A stretch of DNA of 64,000 bases from Amylostereum areolatum (Eukaryota > Basidiomycota > Agaricomycetes > Russulales > Stereaceae), in the NCBI GenBank assembly GCA_012932865.1, contig SAXG01000053.1:248001-312000 (forward strand), in the 5' to 3' direction. Below are positions 21,737 to 34,979 of the stretch, in pieces. Below the pieces are notes generated by a model that had not been told where the DNA came from, made no database searches, and saw nothing but the letters and a program-made list of their open reading frames with translations. Numbering within the stretch: position 1 is the first letter of the stretch; each line of letters opens with the position of its first letter. The translations under genes and the position numbers were made by a program.

Positions 21737-24700
21737 ATGGCTCAAGTCGAGGATTATCTCGGGGTGCTCAAAGCCTCGTACGACTACGCCCCCCAGTCCG
21801 ACGATGAAATACAGATCTCGGAGGATCAGATCCTGCTCCTCATCGAGAAGACCGACGACGAGTACGTGGGCGCCCTTTCTCCGTCCCCGGGTGCGCGCTG
21901 ACGGCGAGCCAGCTGGTGGAAGGTCAAAATAAAGGGAGACTCGCCGGACGAGGAGGGCGCGGTGGGGCTGGTGCCCTCGGCCTACGTCGAACCGGTGCGT
22001 AAGCTCTATCACGGACTCGACGGGGAGCGACAGCGCTCATGGGCGGGCAGGCGGAGCACACGTCGGTGGTCAAGGCGCAATACGACTACGATGCCAGCGC
22101 TCCTGGAGAGCTGTCCATCAAGGAGGACCAAACGTTGCTAGCGTTCGGAAAGGAGGAGGAGGGCTGGTTGCTCGTGCAGGTCGAGGGCGATGGCAAGGCG
22201 GGGTACGTTCCCGCCAACTATGTCGAAGAGGTATCCGCCATCTTTTCCTTCTCACGTGCGCTCGGTGCTCATCGTTGTTTTCCAGAGCGGCGCTACGTCG
22301 GCGTCCGCCCCGAGCCCGCCCGCTGCCACCGTCGCCCAAATCGTCATTCCTGATTCGGTCCGTGCTTTCCCCGCCACCCATCCCCGCCCTCCCGCCTTGT
22401 CCGTGCTGACCAACCCCGGCCCATAGCCACCGCGCCCCACCCGCCCCATCAGCACCTACACCGACCCCGCCGACCTCGTCGCCTCGTCCAAGGCCAAGAC
22501 CAGCGCCGGCGACCCCATCCAGACCTGGGCGATCGCCGAAGTGGACAAGAAGGGGAAGAAAAAGAAGGGCACGCTCGGCATAGGCAACGGCAACATCTTC
22601 TTCGCCAGCGAGTCCGACAAGGTGCGCGCAGTGCCCGTCTGCTCCCGCCCGCCCGCGGGCGACGTTCTCACCGTGGTCTTTGTTCGCAGACCCCGGTGCA
22701 AAAATGGCAGACGGGCGATATCCAGTCGTTCAGGCAGGACAAGCCGAAGCACGTCCTTATCGACATCGGCGGGGCCGCGCCCATCAACCTTCACTTCAAC
22801 GCCGGCTCAAAAGACACCGCCGAAGAGATCCTCATCAAGCTCGAAGCCTCCCGCGCCATCGCCAGAGGCTCCACCGACCTCGAACCAGAGGCTTCCTCCA
22901 GCGCGCTCTCCCCATCCTCCCCCGACCGATCCGCCAGTCCCGGAAAGAAGGGCGTACACTTCGCCGCGACGGAGGCGATCATCCCCACGGCGGACGAAGA
23001 GGAGGACGTCGCGCCACCGGCGCATGCGAACGGGGATGCTCAGGACGGCGACGCCGCGGTCGCCCTGTACGACTTCGACGCGCAAGGCGAGGACGAGCTG
23101 ACGGTGAAGGAAGGCGAGCCGCTGTGGATCGTGGAACAGGACTCGGAAGAGTGGTGGAAGTGCCGCAACGTCCATGGCCACGAGGGCGTCGTTCCCGCGT
23201 CCTACATCGAGGTACGGCTCTCTCACCCGGCATCTACGTCCTCGTGACAAACATTGTCGTAGCCCACCGGTCCCTTGCGGCCCAAACCGGCCCCCGTGGC
23301 AGTCGAAGACGACGACGAAGACGACTCCGCCGCCCACGAGGTAGAAGAGCGGGCTGCAGCGGCGAAAGTTGCACAGGACGCTGCCGCCGCCGAGAAGCGC
23401 AGGAAAGAGAAACTGGAGCGCGAACAACGCGCGAAGGCGGCCGCGGCGGCTGCTGAGGCGGAAGCGGAGAAGAAGCGCAAGGAAAGAGAGGCGCGCGAGA
23501 GGGAGAAGAAGCAGCGAGAAAGGGAGGAGAGGGCGAAGGAGGAGGCCGCGGCCCATACGTGCGTTCGCCCAACCCTCTCAGGCTTGCCCCGCTCACGCGT
23601 CCGCTCAGATCCGGGAAGCAGAAGGAGAGCCGCGCGTCGGTCGAAAAGCGTGAGTGGCGAGCGTTCGTCGTCGGGCCTGTCGCTGACCTTGACAATACAG
23701 GCGGACCTCCCCCGGCAGAGATGACGCGGGTCTGGCACGACCGCAGCGGCCAATTCCGCGTCGAGGCCGCCTTCCTCGGGTACAAGAACGGCATGATCAG
23801 ACTACACAAGGTCAACGGCGTCGTGATCGAGGTCCCGTCCGAGAAGATGTCCGTGGAGGACATGCGCTACGTCGAGAAGATCACGGACCCCAGGAAAGCG
23901 TCCGGCGGGCCCAAGTCGCACACCACCGACGAAGACGACGAGCCGCTGGCCAGCCGGCGCGACTCGCTCAAAGCCTCCCCCGCCAAATCCCAACCCCAAC
24001 CTCAACGCTCGCAGACGTCGCCCATGCCGCCCAAGGGCCCGAAGATCGACTGGTTCGAGTTCTTCCTCAACGCGGGCTGCGACCTCGACGACTGCACGCG
24101 GTACGCGTCCTCCTTCGAGCGCGACAAGATCGACGAGACGCTGCTGCCGGACATCACGGACGGCACCATGCGCTCGCTCGGCCTGCGCGAGGGCGACATC
24201 ATCCGCGTCCAGAAGGCGATCGAGCTCCGCCATCCGAAGCCGGCCAAGGGCGGCGCGGACCAGAGTCGCAAGGACGAGGAGCTGCTGGACGGGAAGGCGT
24301 CTCCGGGGGCACACAACCTGTTCACGACGCCCGGCGGCGGGCTCAAAAACACGCGTAGAGGTCGTCCGACGAAGAGCACGAGCGTGCCCGCTCTCGTCGA
24401 CATCAACGCCATCTCGAACGCGTCGGAGCACATCCAACGCACCACCACCCCGCAAGCCTCCAGTCCCGGCGTCACGTCTCCCGTCCAAGCTCCCCCGCGA
24501 ACGGGCTCTGCGTTGGCTGCCGCAAGCGGCTTCGACGACGATGCGTGGACGAACAGGCCAAGCTCGACGAAACCCATCACGCCTACGCCCACCGCGCAAC
24601 CGCAACGAGCACCGTCCGCGCCTCCGGCTCCAGCCCCTCCTCCAGCACCCACTCCCCCCGCCGCTCCTGCCTCCGTCCCCCCGCCCGCGCCCCCCGCCCC

Positions 24701-25888
24701 CAACCACGCCCCCAATCTCGCCAAGACGACGGAATCCGACATCTTCGACCAGCTCGCCCGCCTCAGCCAGCTCCGCGTGCAGAGCCCGGCCGTGACGCCC
24801 CAGCAAACGCCGCCCGCACCGACACCGGTCCTCTCGCCGCCGCCCGCGGGCTACCACGCCGGTCTGGGCGTCGGCGCGTCCCCCTCTCCGCTCGGACAGC
24901 ACCTCCAAGCGCAACAGACCGGGTTCCTGCCCCGCCCGCAATCGCAGAACGCGCCCCGCGGCCCTCTCGCGCCCGTGCCGAGCAACCAGAGCCTGCTGCA
25001 GCCGCTCATCCCGACCCAGACGGGCTTCAACGGCTTCGTCCCGACGCGCCCGACGTCGTTCCAGCCTCAGCAGCAGCAACAACAGCAACCTTCCTTCCTC
25101 GCCTCCCAGCCCACAGGCTTCCAGCCGCAAGGCTTCCCGAGTCAAGGCTTCCAGAGTCAAGGCTTCCCGAGTCAAGGCTTCCAGCCCACCTCGCCGTTCA
25201 TCGCGCCCCAGCCCACCGGGTTCGCCAACACGGGTCCACTGGGACCGCAGCCAACCGGGTTCAACCCGAGTCCGCTCGCGCCCCAGCCGACGGGGTTCAA
25301 CCCTGGCGGCGGCTTCGGTGGCCAGTTCAACAACAACGGGTTCGGTCATTCGGCGTCCGCGCCCCCCGTGCCCTCCCTTCCCCAGAACAACTTCGGACAG
25401 CTGCAGCCACGTAAGCCTCTTTCTGTTTTGTTTTTTTTCGATTGGTTTGGTTTTGGTTTGGTTGGGGTGCGCGTGCTGACGTTCGCGATGTAGAACCGAC
25501 AGGGTTCAACCCTGGCTTCGCGCCGGGCACCGTCCCGTTCAACCCGCAACCGCCCGCTGGCAAGGACACCACGCCGGCGAACATCTTCGCGCAGATGAAG
25601 GCGGGCAACTTCGGGGACGAGTCTGCTCCCCAAGGTGCTGGTGCGTACTACTTGTTTTCGGGTTTCCTGTTTCTTTCCTTTCTTCGGGAAGGTACTGATG
25701 TCGTCCTCCGCCGGTTGTCGCAGACAAATACAATGCCCTTCGCACTAACAGTGAGTTGTCATCCATCCTCCTTGCGATCGTCCTCTGTCTGATACGATGT
25801 TCGCCGCACAGCCGCACCATTGACTGCACAGCCGACAGGGTGGGGGTACAGTGGTGTCCCCGGCGGCTACCCAGGATATCAAGGCTGA
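21737..25888 (+). CDS. SLA1: SLA1, actin-patch / endocytic adaptor
   Basis: Cortical actin-patch scaffold linking cargo, clathrin and Arp2/3 regulators in endocytosis. Twelve exons: 21737-21861, 21913-21994, 22051-22230, 22286-22357, 22427-22621, 22690-23211, 23263-23558, 23609-23649, 23701-25410, 25494-25640, 25724-25750, 25812-25888. They sum to 3474 nt, 1157 residues. Domain order: SH3-1 (LKASYDYAPQSDDEIQISED, then VGLVPSAYVEP), SH3-2 (VKAQYDYDASAPGELSIKED), a PH-like/linker region, SH3-3 (VALYDFDAQGEDELTVKEGE, PASYIE), a Lys/Glu coiled coil, SHD1 (RVWHDRSGQFRVEAAFLGY, the NPFxD-binding fold), SHD2/SAM-like (WFEFFLNAGCDLDDCTRYAS), a Pro-rich stretch, and about ten QPTGF/QTGF-type repeats (LxxQxTG-like phosphosites for Ark/Prk kinases). 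The start is the first ATG ahead of SH3-1. All phases close. Confidence 0.95.
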
Positions 25889-26277
25889 ACTTGTCGTTCT
25901 CGTTCCATTGTTTTCGCTCGTTTTCTTAGGACTCTTTTTTTCCTCCGTAATGTCTCTGCTCGCATCCATCTCTCGTTCTTTACCATCTAAGTATCCATCC
26001 ACGGTCTTATCTTACCTCGCTCCCCTCGTTCTCAGCCTTTCTGAATACAGCCACACGTTCACCTATCGTTCGACGTTCCCACCCCTCCACTGCGCGGCTT
26101 GCGTTCCGCCGTTCAGGCTATTATCCCCGGAATCCAGAAAAAGAAGAGTGTAAATGCTGGCGATACATGTGCGAGAGAGCAATAATTAAGCGACGATATA
26201 AAAGACGGGGTACGAATGAACAACACATGCAAGACGAGGACGGTGATAAAGTCGGTAAAAGTGCGTAAAGATCAGTG
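25889..26277. other. convergent 3' region between SLA1 and SEC7
   Basis: The SLA1 (+) and SEC7 (-) stops face each other here. The interval is T-rich on the SLA1 side and A-rich towards SEC7, as expected for two 3' UTRs. No gene seen. Confidence 0.6.
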
Positions 26278-29200
26278 TCATGACCGCTCTACGATGCCCT
26301 GCGCATATCCAACACGGAGGAAATAGTCCTTCAGGCCTTCGCGGACGTCAGGGGAGGTGTCGCGCGCCAGCAGTTCGGCCGCGACGGGGTATATCGCAGG
26401 GAGGTATCGCATGAACTGGGATGGGACGGGTCAGGGCAGTGTGAGGACAAGAGAGGAGACGACGCACAGCCCTGTCATCCAGCTTGCAAAAGCCCTGCAG
26501 GATCTCGGCCACGACCGGGGTCCATGCCGCGATATTTTTGGCCTGCGTGTCCGCGCGAAGCCTGGTGTAGTCCTGGAGGACACCCAACCCGAGTCTGGGG
26601 CAACAAATGTTCATATTAGCGGGTGCAGGAGGGCGCTGGGCGAGGAAAGAACATACGGCAGCAATCGGTCTGCCACTTGGGGACGTGCCGCCTGGTGTTC
26701 CGGTCGAGGGTCGAAGTACATCAAGGACAGGATATGAACGAGGGTGGACGCGCTGCTCGACTCCTGCTTCAACAAGTTCGGCAGGTGCTTCATGAAGCCT
26801 GCGGGATCGCGTCAGCATCGCCCCGACCCAGGAAATCCGCCTGAGCACTTACCAACTCTCCAAAGCCCAGTCCGGAGTTCCTTGTCCTCATTGAACATCC
26901 GCGCGAACTGGTAGCTGTGGTCCAACACGCCCATCAGCCGAAGCAGGTGCTCCGGCGGGATCGTCTGGTACACCTCGTCGTTCCGGAGGAGCTCGTTCGT
27001 CGTCTCGATGAGCAGCAGCTGCAGCACGCATTTGACGATGATCTGCTTGAAAATCCGTCGTCGGTCGTTCAGCGTCGTCTTCGTGGTGATCTTCGTGCTT
27101 GTCCTGATGAGAGGGTGAGAGTGGTGCTGGAAGGATGGTCTGGCCGTCGGCGTCTGTGCGAAAGTCAGCGTCACCAATGCCGCGATAGAAGCATACGCAC
27201 CTGTAGAGTCTGGAACTTCATGGTGGGGGGCTATCGATCTCCACCCGAAGGCTCTCGTCGAAGAGCTGATGGGGCGTCGTCGTCTTGAACAGCCTGACGA
27301 AGGTGGAGGCGACCCTCTCCCAACGCGCCGGACTGAGCTTCTTGACGTTGTTCTCCAGGAGTTGCTGCAGGCACGAAGTGCCTATCCTCGCTAGGGTGTC
27401 GTTTTCTGTTTTCTCCCCGTCAGCCTGTGCCGCAAATCAAGAAAAGGCGGGGGTGACACACCTTGACAGATGCAAACGCATAACAGATCAAGCAACCCGT
27501 CCAAGAACCGTTCCAGGATCTCGAAGTAGAATGTGTACAAATCGATCAGGTCGCGCAATGCCTGGATCATTGTTGTCGACAGCCACACGCTCATGTCCTC
27601 CTGTGTGCTGAACCGAGATATATCCTGACTTGACTTCAGCACCGCGAAGATCGGGAACAAAAGCTCCTGCGTGACCGTGTCCCAGAACTCTACCGGGAAC
27701 GACGCGCCGTACTTCTTGAGCGTGCTGAATAGCGAATCCAATGCTCTGGAAGAATAATTAGTTCTCGTCGTCTACGCCACAGTGACCTTTGACACTTACA
27801 GCCGCCGTACTTCCAGATCCTCCCCGTTCATGATCACATCGTAGAAACTGAATAGGACCGGGAACCAGTATTTGATCATCGGGTCGTCCGCCCCGGCAAC
27901 CATCGCGCCCGACTCCGTCAATCCACATTCGGGAGTATGCAGCATGATTGGGATGATGCCCCGCAGCATGGCGATGGCCAAAAGACTGATCTTCTGGTAC
28001 TTGCTTACTTTGCAGAAGTCGGTGACGCACACAGTGAGGTCCGCGAACGCGCCATAGCGCACGATATCCAGGAAGTGCTCCTTGTTGATCCTTGTTACGA
28101 TTTCGAAGGCGGAGTTAGCGATTCGTTCTGCCAGCAAAGGTTAACGGATCGAGTCCATGGCATCGTCCGAAAAAAGAAGCGCAGACATACCTGTAAGTAC
28201 CCTGGATGCCACAGAGAACACGCCAAACATTGTTCGCCAGCCGGAACGCATGTTCTGAACGCGAGCCTGGATCATCTGCTGAAGACATTGCAACACCTAC
28301 AGAGACAGAAGGTCTGTCAGCGAAATCGTACCACCAGAAACAGGGTCCGTACCATATCCCGGACGTCAGGGTTGTTGTTGTGCGTCATGGTATACTCGAA
28401 CGGTTTCAAGAAGTCCTTTTGGAATTTGAAGTGCGGGAGCTCCTCCTTCTCCAAGAAGCGCATAGGCCAGCTGCCTCAAGGAGTCCAAAGCAAAGAATCC
28501 AACGTGCGGATTGCTGTGACAGCATACCTAATCGTCCGTGCCTTAGCTCCCCTGATTGAATAGATGGAAACACCGGAGCCTACCTGGTTGAAGTGCTCCC
28601 CGAGGATGTCCCAGAGATTTGACCACTCAAGACGGAATACGATTCATGTTGTAGTATGAGATCTCCACGAGTTTTTGCAAGCTGAACAGCCTTGGATGTT
28701 GAGACATGCCCGAGGACTGGATCTCTTCCCAGGAGATAGCACACAATGCTTGGACGAAGTCGACGATGGCCGGTCTATCGCGTAACGATCAGGCTCCCGT
28801 CATAAGACAGAATATAGAAGAACGACTTACTCCTGACAAATAGTGGCTGAGTGAGAACACCATGTCCGCTGCGACAGTGATATGCGTAGATCGACTCTCG
28901 TTGGCCAGCTCCTCGTTGGGAAGTTTCCTCTGTCTACTACGATGATGAGTACAAGGCGACAGTCAAGGAGAAAGTCAACCCCACGTACCCCTTCCTCGCG
29001 TCGGGAACGTCGACACCACTGCTGATCAACTGCATATGTTCCAGCTCGCTCACGCACGACAAGACCTCGCGCCAGGACCCCTTCAAGTTGTTCCCCTCCG
29101 TGACCGCGATGTCGAGCAACGCCTTGATCGCCTCCATGTTCTTGGTCTTCATCTCCCCTAGGTTGTTGAGGAAGGTGAACTTGGCGAGCGTCGTCACGAA

Positions 29201-32200
29201 CGCGTTTCGCTCGAGTTCGAGGTCGAAGAAACACACGATGCGGATCGCGTTCTTGAATCCATCCAGACAGAGTACCACGATTTCGAGGTCATCCGTCTCG
29301 TGAAGCGGGCCCGAGAGCGCAGCTAGGAAGGAAAGCCACACGACTTCGAACATAGGCTTGACGTGGACGAAATGCGAGGCGCTGTAGAAATGGTCAAGGG
29401 CACCCTTGGAGCCTTTTCGTTGCGAGCGCATCATGGTCTTGAATAACGCCTGCATGACACTTGTCAGCCTGCGTGTCCAGAAATTTTTAGAAAAGGGAGC
29501 ATGCCTCAGTTTTGTTAGCCATCCCGTTCGATTGGAGCATATAGGCCTCCCGCTGAAGATCTCTGCCGACAGTGGCTAGGGCGTTGGCCAGCCCAGGTCC
29601 CGCGGGGGTAACGGAGCCTAAGCTCGCGTCGACTTCATCTTGCATTCTGATCTCGTTGCTAGTGATCTCGTCGAAGATGGAGGACAGCAGCTCTTCCGGG
29701 AGGTCAGCACCGTCGTTGATTCCACGGTTGTTCTTGACGAAGTCTGCTTTGGTCATACGCTTCTTCACCTGGGGGTTGTGCGCGTCGGTGTTGAGCATGA
29801 TAACCGAGTACGACAAAACGTAGGCGGAATCTACACGAAAATTGGCTCAGTAGCCTTTTCAGAATGGATGAACACATACCGGCGTTGGCGAAGGGGGTCT
29901 GTGCATTGCCCTCGATGTAGCGCTCGGCGAACTTGAGCATGTATCGATCGATCTTCTGCGACTCGCCAGGGAGACGGAACGCTTGGAGGAACTTGCGGAG
30001 CGCGTCAACGAAAGCCATTCTCTCGCATGTCGATCATGTCAACGAAGCAGTGCATGATGGCAATGTTGGTCTCATCCCTGCACAGACGAACGCAAAGTGA
30101 GGAGCTTGGCGATGTGACGGTGAAGGGAGACGCACCCTTCCCCCAAGTACTCGCCGATCATAGCCTTGCTTAGACCGTCAGTCGTCAGAAGGAACTGCGC
30201 GATGTCCCGGGGATCACTGCTCGAGATGAAGCCGTTTTCGATGAGGAACTCTACGCCCTGTAAAACATTCATCAACATTATACTTTGACGGTGGATGAAA
30301 TCAGCCTATGCACCCACCCGCTTCGCCTTGAAGTTGAATTTCTTGATCCCCTCCAGCAGCGTCGTTTTCTTCTGTTTTGCGCTCTCGAACCGACTAGGAT
30401 CGTCCACAATGTCCGGGGTACCCTGCCTGACCATCTCGAGGCTCGTCCCCGAGGGCAACCTGTCGAGCGACTGCGACGCTGCAGGAGTCATCCCATCTTG
30501 TCGCCCTTCGTCCATGCCGTTGGGTCTCGATGTTTCGCCACTTGCGTCCGCGGCCTTGCCAGAAGTAGTGCCCCAGGCAACAAGAGATCGAAGGACGGTG
30601 GCGAGTGTGTCCAGGCCTTGTCGGCGAAGTTGCTGCTCGGACTGTCCCAGGTTCGAAGTGTCGATGGTGCCAGTGGTCCCGAGAGCGGTGGTCGTCAGCG
30701 ACGGTGCGACGTTCCCGTGCTGGACTTTGGTCGTCGGGGTGGCAGAAGGACTCATAGGGTCCGCGCTCTTGGGAGGGACAGAATTTGCTTGACCCGTGCT
30801 GCTTGCGAGCTTCGTTACAACGTTCATCAAGCTATGCAGTTGGTTCGTTAGTGCCACACCCATCCGCCCAGACGTGGAATGACGCACTGTTCGTAGATGT
30901 TATCTGGCGCATTGCTGTCACAGTCGTAGTTGATGTAGATGTCGACCAGTGCCTGCGGGTCCTGGCACAGTCGGTTCAGCATCGACATCATAACAGCTTT
31001 CTGCTTCAGCGTCGACGTCTTCATCTCCACAACGGGAAGGAAGATCTCATGGAACAAGATGCCGATCTCCTTCTTCATCTTCGTCCGTAGGCCCGCTATG
31101 ACGCGCCAGAATATCTCGACGCTGATCTCAAACACCTGCGGGACAGGGCTGATCATGTTGCGGCTGAGGGTGAGACAGATGTAGTTGCTGGTCATGTCGA
31201 TGAAGGATGTGGCGTCGTGGGACGAGCTCGAGTATACGATGGCGGAGGGTGAGTTGAAGACGTCCATATGCGAGTTGAGGATGATCAGCACCATGTGCAG
31301 CGACAGCAGCTTCGTGCGCATCGAGTGTGACTTCAAGTCCCGCTCGCTGTATCTGCACGTCAGCCAGGATTAGATCGACAAGCAGCAGCGCGCGTACCTC
31401 TCCGTGGTCAACGGCTTCATCGTCAGCTTGCACATCGCACGGCACACGAGAAAGGCGTCCTTGAGGAACAGGTCGTTCGTCGTCAACTCCCGAGGCGGGC
31501 CGTGGCCGTTCGTGTGCGGTCCTGGAGCAGGCCGACGCCGGCGCTTCGCTGCATCCAAGATTAGTCTGCATACGCAACAGATAGAGCACATCCATCACTC
31601 ACAAGGGCGTCTGAACGCGGGGAATCTGGACATCTGAGGCCCCCGCTTCGTTCTCCGTTTCGCCGTTCTCACGCTTGGGCGAGGATGGGGTTTCGTCCCT
31701 CAGCTCCTGCGCATTCAGAGGCGGCGACAGCACCATAGACGGGGCGGGCTCCGGCGTGGCTGGGGTTGATTGTGGCGGCTCCGAGGTCGGTGGCGCAACC
31801 TTGCAGCGCGAGAAGACGTGGTGGATCATCTGAGTCAGACCGCCTTGTGCGACCGTCTGGTTGACGGCGTCGGTGCTGGTCAGGAAGACGTTGTAGACCG
31901 CGCGCACGGCCTTGAGCAGGGAGGATTGGTGGACAAGCGTGGTGGGGGACAGGACGAGGGAGAGAAGCGCCTTGACCACCTGGAGCGAGACGGCATCCGC
32001 GGTCGTTTCTGTGTGGCATGCTGTGATCGTGTGCACGACCAGGTCGACGAGCGAAGGCGGCGGGAGGTTCGACTGCGAGGTTCTTCCGCCCGGTCCGGGA
32101 GAAGGCGGAGGAGAGGGGAGGGAGATCGGGTGGGTGGCGTTTTCCTCGACGAAGAAGGAATAGGAAATGAGCTTGGAGATGCAGTCCAGGCTGGCGATCA

Positions 32201-33053
32201 TGAGCTTCTCGTTGCGCGTCTCGCACGCCAGCCGGAGCGGCTCGAAGATCTCGCGTGGGCTGTCGCCGCCCATGCCCGCCTTGATGAGCTCGAGCGCGCG
32301 ATGCACGCTGTCCCGTAGGGGTGTCGAGCGCTTGGCTTCCTTGGACGCCGCGATCGTGTCCAGCGCCGTGGTGATGAGCACGGCGGAGACGTGGCTGCCC
32401 TTTCCTTGGGAGATGGTGAGGGAACGTCGGTGGGTGGATGTCGTGGGCACGTTGGCGAGAGACACGGTGGACTGTGCGGGCGAAAACGCGCCGTGGGTCC
32501 CGTTCACCGACGATGAGCGTTGAGAGTCCGCGAGGCTCTCTCGTCGACCGTGCAGTTCGAAAGGTTTTGCGGGCGGCGTCGGGGGTATGCGCGTTGATTC
32601 TGCGTCGGGGGTCGCGGGGAGGGATTGTCGGTGTAGCGCTTTGGCGACGACGACGTTGCGCACTTCAGAATCGGGAGCCGGGAGGTTATCACGTACGTCC
32701 GAGGCCTCCCCGACCTTTGCCTCCACGGTGTTTCCTTCATCCTCCCGCGATTCCGTTTCGTCGACGTGGGCCGGCGTAGGGTTGGACACTGCGGGCGCTG
32801 ATGTGTCGCCATCAGCGTCCTGGGTCGAGGGGAGCTCTGCCTTCGATGCCGTGGCCACTGGCGGAGACGAGTCCTGCGAGTCGGGAGGTGTATCGTGTCC
32901 GTTGGTCATGGACGACGCCTCCGAAGGTTCCTGGGAAGCGGGTGCAGCGGGAGTACTGGTTTCGGAGACGACAAAGCCGTTTGCGCGGTCGGTGGGTTCT
33001 GCGATAGAGGGAGAGAGCGGTAGGGGAATAGAGGAGGCGAGGACGTCTTCCAT
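26278..33053 (-). CDS. SEC7: SEC7-type ARF guanine nucleotide exchange factor (BIG family)
   Basis: Large trans-Golgi ARF-GEF that catalyses GDP/GTP exchange on ARF1 for vesicle budding. Many exons separated by 50-70-nt introns. Order from the N-terminus: Ser/Pro-rich leader; DCB region ([33 protein letters not shown]); HUS region ([16 protein letters not shown], the HUS box, near 30890-30950); the Sec7 domain at about 30300-29640 with [24 protein letters not shown]-like [20 protein letters not shown], the catalytic-Glu region, [20 protein letters not shown]; then HDS repeats ([45 protein letters not shown]). It ends at GIVERS, stop 26280-26278. I chose Met at 33053 (MEDVLASS); the frame is open to another Met at 33223. 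Not every exon boundary was resolved. Confidence 0.93.
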
Positions 33054-33354
33054 GGCGATGGCTGGGCGACGTGCGCCGACGTGGGTGACGCGTCTGTTGG
33101 CGGGGACGACGAGGACGAGGGTGAGAACGCTGCGAGGGACGGCGAGCGCGGCGTCAGCGCACAGCTTTCCCACGCCCTTCGGCATTTTCCCCTGCAGCCT
33201 CAAACTTGAAGTCGCGAACATTTGAGCCTCTGAGGATACGATGCATTTGCTTCCGGGCTACGTCGAACCAATATATATACAAGAGCGACAGTGCGGTCCA
33301 ATGCACTGAAACTATGCCGTACACATGCAATCCGGAATCTGAAATGAGTTGCTC
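33054..33354 (-). promoter_or_regulatory. SEC7 promoter with TATA box
   Basis: Between the stop of the upstream 7TM gene (33355) and the SEC7 start. A run of TATATATA at 33272-33279, next to CCAAT on the plus strand, gives a TATA box 220 bases before Met 33053 or about 50 before the alternative Met at 33223. It is also the shared spacer with the preceding gene on the same strand. Confidence 0.45.
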
Positions 33355-34979
33355 TCACCAGTATACTCCAGGGGTACGTTCCCGTCGCTCTTCGCCCTCC
33401 TTCCCGAACATCTCCACATCAAAGTCCAAAGGTTTCAATACAACGTTCATCTGTAAAAAAAAAAAGTTCGGAAGAGTTGAACTTTCCCTCCATCGAAGCA
33501 CTCACCGGAATCTCGTCCTTCCGCGTCACCTTCATGATGTCGACGAGAACGCTCTGGTCCACAACCGCTCCCGGAGGCGGTCTGAACGGCAAATTCACAG
33601 GCGTGAAAGGCGTGTGGCACTGCTCTGGTAAGACTGCGCTCTGTTCGACTGTACTCTTCGTGTCTTCCTTCGCGCGCACACGTCTGGTCGCTCGAGCCGT
33701 CTTGTAACACTCGCGAAGTACGATCGACATTGGGACAGTTGCCTGTACGCGTACGAACGACCGGTCAGGTTTTCCCGATATCTTGCTGCCAGAGACGTAG
33801 ACTTACGCTTGTTTGAGCCGCGATCGCTGTTAGGATCGACGCCGCTGCACTCGCCTTCGTCGCGAAGAACCCGAGCAGGAGGAAGGTCGTGATCGTGTAC
33901 AACGCGCCCGAGTCCACAAAAACGCAGAAAAGCGCAATTGGATTGAGCCTGCTACGGTTTCCGTGGAGGTTGACCACCTTTGGTGTTGCCCACGCGTGCA
34001 GTGCGATGAGCAGTGTTCCGCCAAACTGTATCAGCAAGGTAAGTGATATTGATAGGAGATACCAGGCGGCGACGCGGCGTTCGAAGACCGTGTCCATGGA
34101 AGAAAGCTGTTTGAGGTTTGACAGGCCTATGACGGTGGATACTGTATGGGCAGATAGTTGAGTTGAATGACGGTCGACAGGTGGATTCAACGCACCGAAG
34201 GCAGCGACGTTTAGGACAGCCTGCAATCAAGGGTTTCAACGTCCCAATGACGAAATGGAAGAACCGGAAACGTACGAAGGGAAGCGACAGACGCCACTTC
34301 TTTTCCCATACAGCATACACACGCCAGATCTATAGTTGTGTTTGTTCATTGATGAACAGCGTGTGTAGAAACCCCAGTACCATGAACCAATCCCCGACTT
34401 GCACCTTTCCCTGCCTGTCAGCGCTGGTTGACCAGCTGACGGCCACGAATGGAAGGCTCACGTTGATAGGAGAGAAAGCCTCCTCTGCGACGTGATCTGG
34501 CGTCGCTTGGTCCAGTAGGAATGTGATCCCTGTGGGGGTTGTGAATCCCCGCAATAAATGTACGAGGAGCGAAATCATGTGGCCTGTGCACAGGCCGAGT
34601 TGAAGCACGATCATGACCAGCACGAATCTGCAAGTGGCACCATGATGCGTAGTAAGGAAGGCGGTCGCGGAGCACATTGTCGAAGGGACGTACTTGTTAG
34701 ACCCTTTGAATCCGATTTTCTTGATCTGTAACACACACAAGACCGCCAATACGACACTACAGAAAGTGTGCGTTGCTTAGCTTCGAGTTCGTCGTTGAAA
34801 ATGCTCGAGAAATGCATACTTGATGCCTGAGAAAGAAACAAGGAGTTACTTAGTAACAACAACGGCCGACCGCCTGTAACTGCCGCAATTATGATCTCAC
34901 CCCAGAGCGGTCCAGCAACCCATGAAGCCACGAGCGAGCGGAGACGGAAAGATACATCGGCACTGCCAGAATCCGACAT
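33355..34979 (-). CDS. Agaricomycete-type multi-pass (7TM-like) membrane protein
   Basis: Ten exons: 34979-34901, 34826-34820 (7 nt), 34756-34694, 34627-34462, 34410-34381, 34329-34276, 34220-34196, 34141-33807, 33742-33506, 33450-33355; 1092 nt, 363 residues, all in phase. Hydrophobic segments include VVLAVLCVLQI, FVLVMIVLQLGLCTGHMISL, WYLLSISLTLLIQFGGTLLI, SGALYTITTFLLLGFFATKA. The motif VGDWFMIWRVYAVW matches the GDxxxxWRxW pattern common to a large family of predicted seven-helix proteins in Agaricomycetes, whose ligands and roles are unknown. The C-terminal tail is hydrophilic (KEGEERRERTPGVYW). Skipping the last intron would give a different tail, but the gtgagt...tttttacag pair is convincing. 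Confidence 0.75.

Noticed and set aside
23802..25349. 515-codon open frame antisense to SLA1
   Set aside because: Arg/Gly-rich mirror of the SLA1 coding strand with no domain; the plus strand gives a fully in-phase SLA1.
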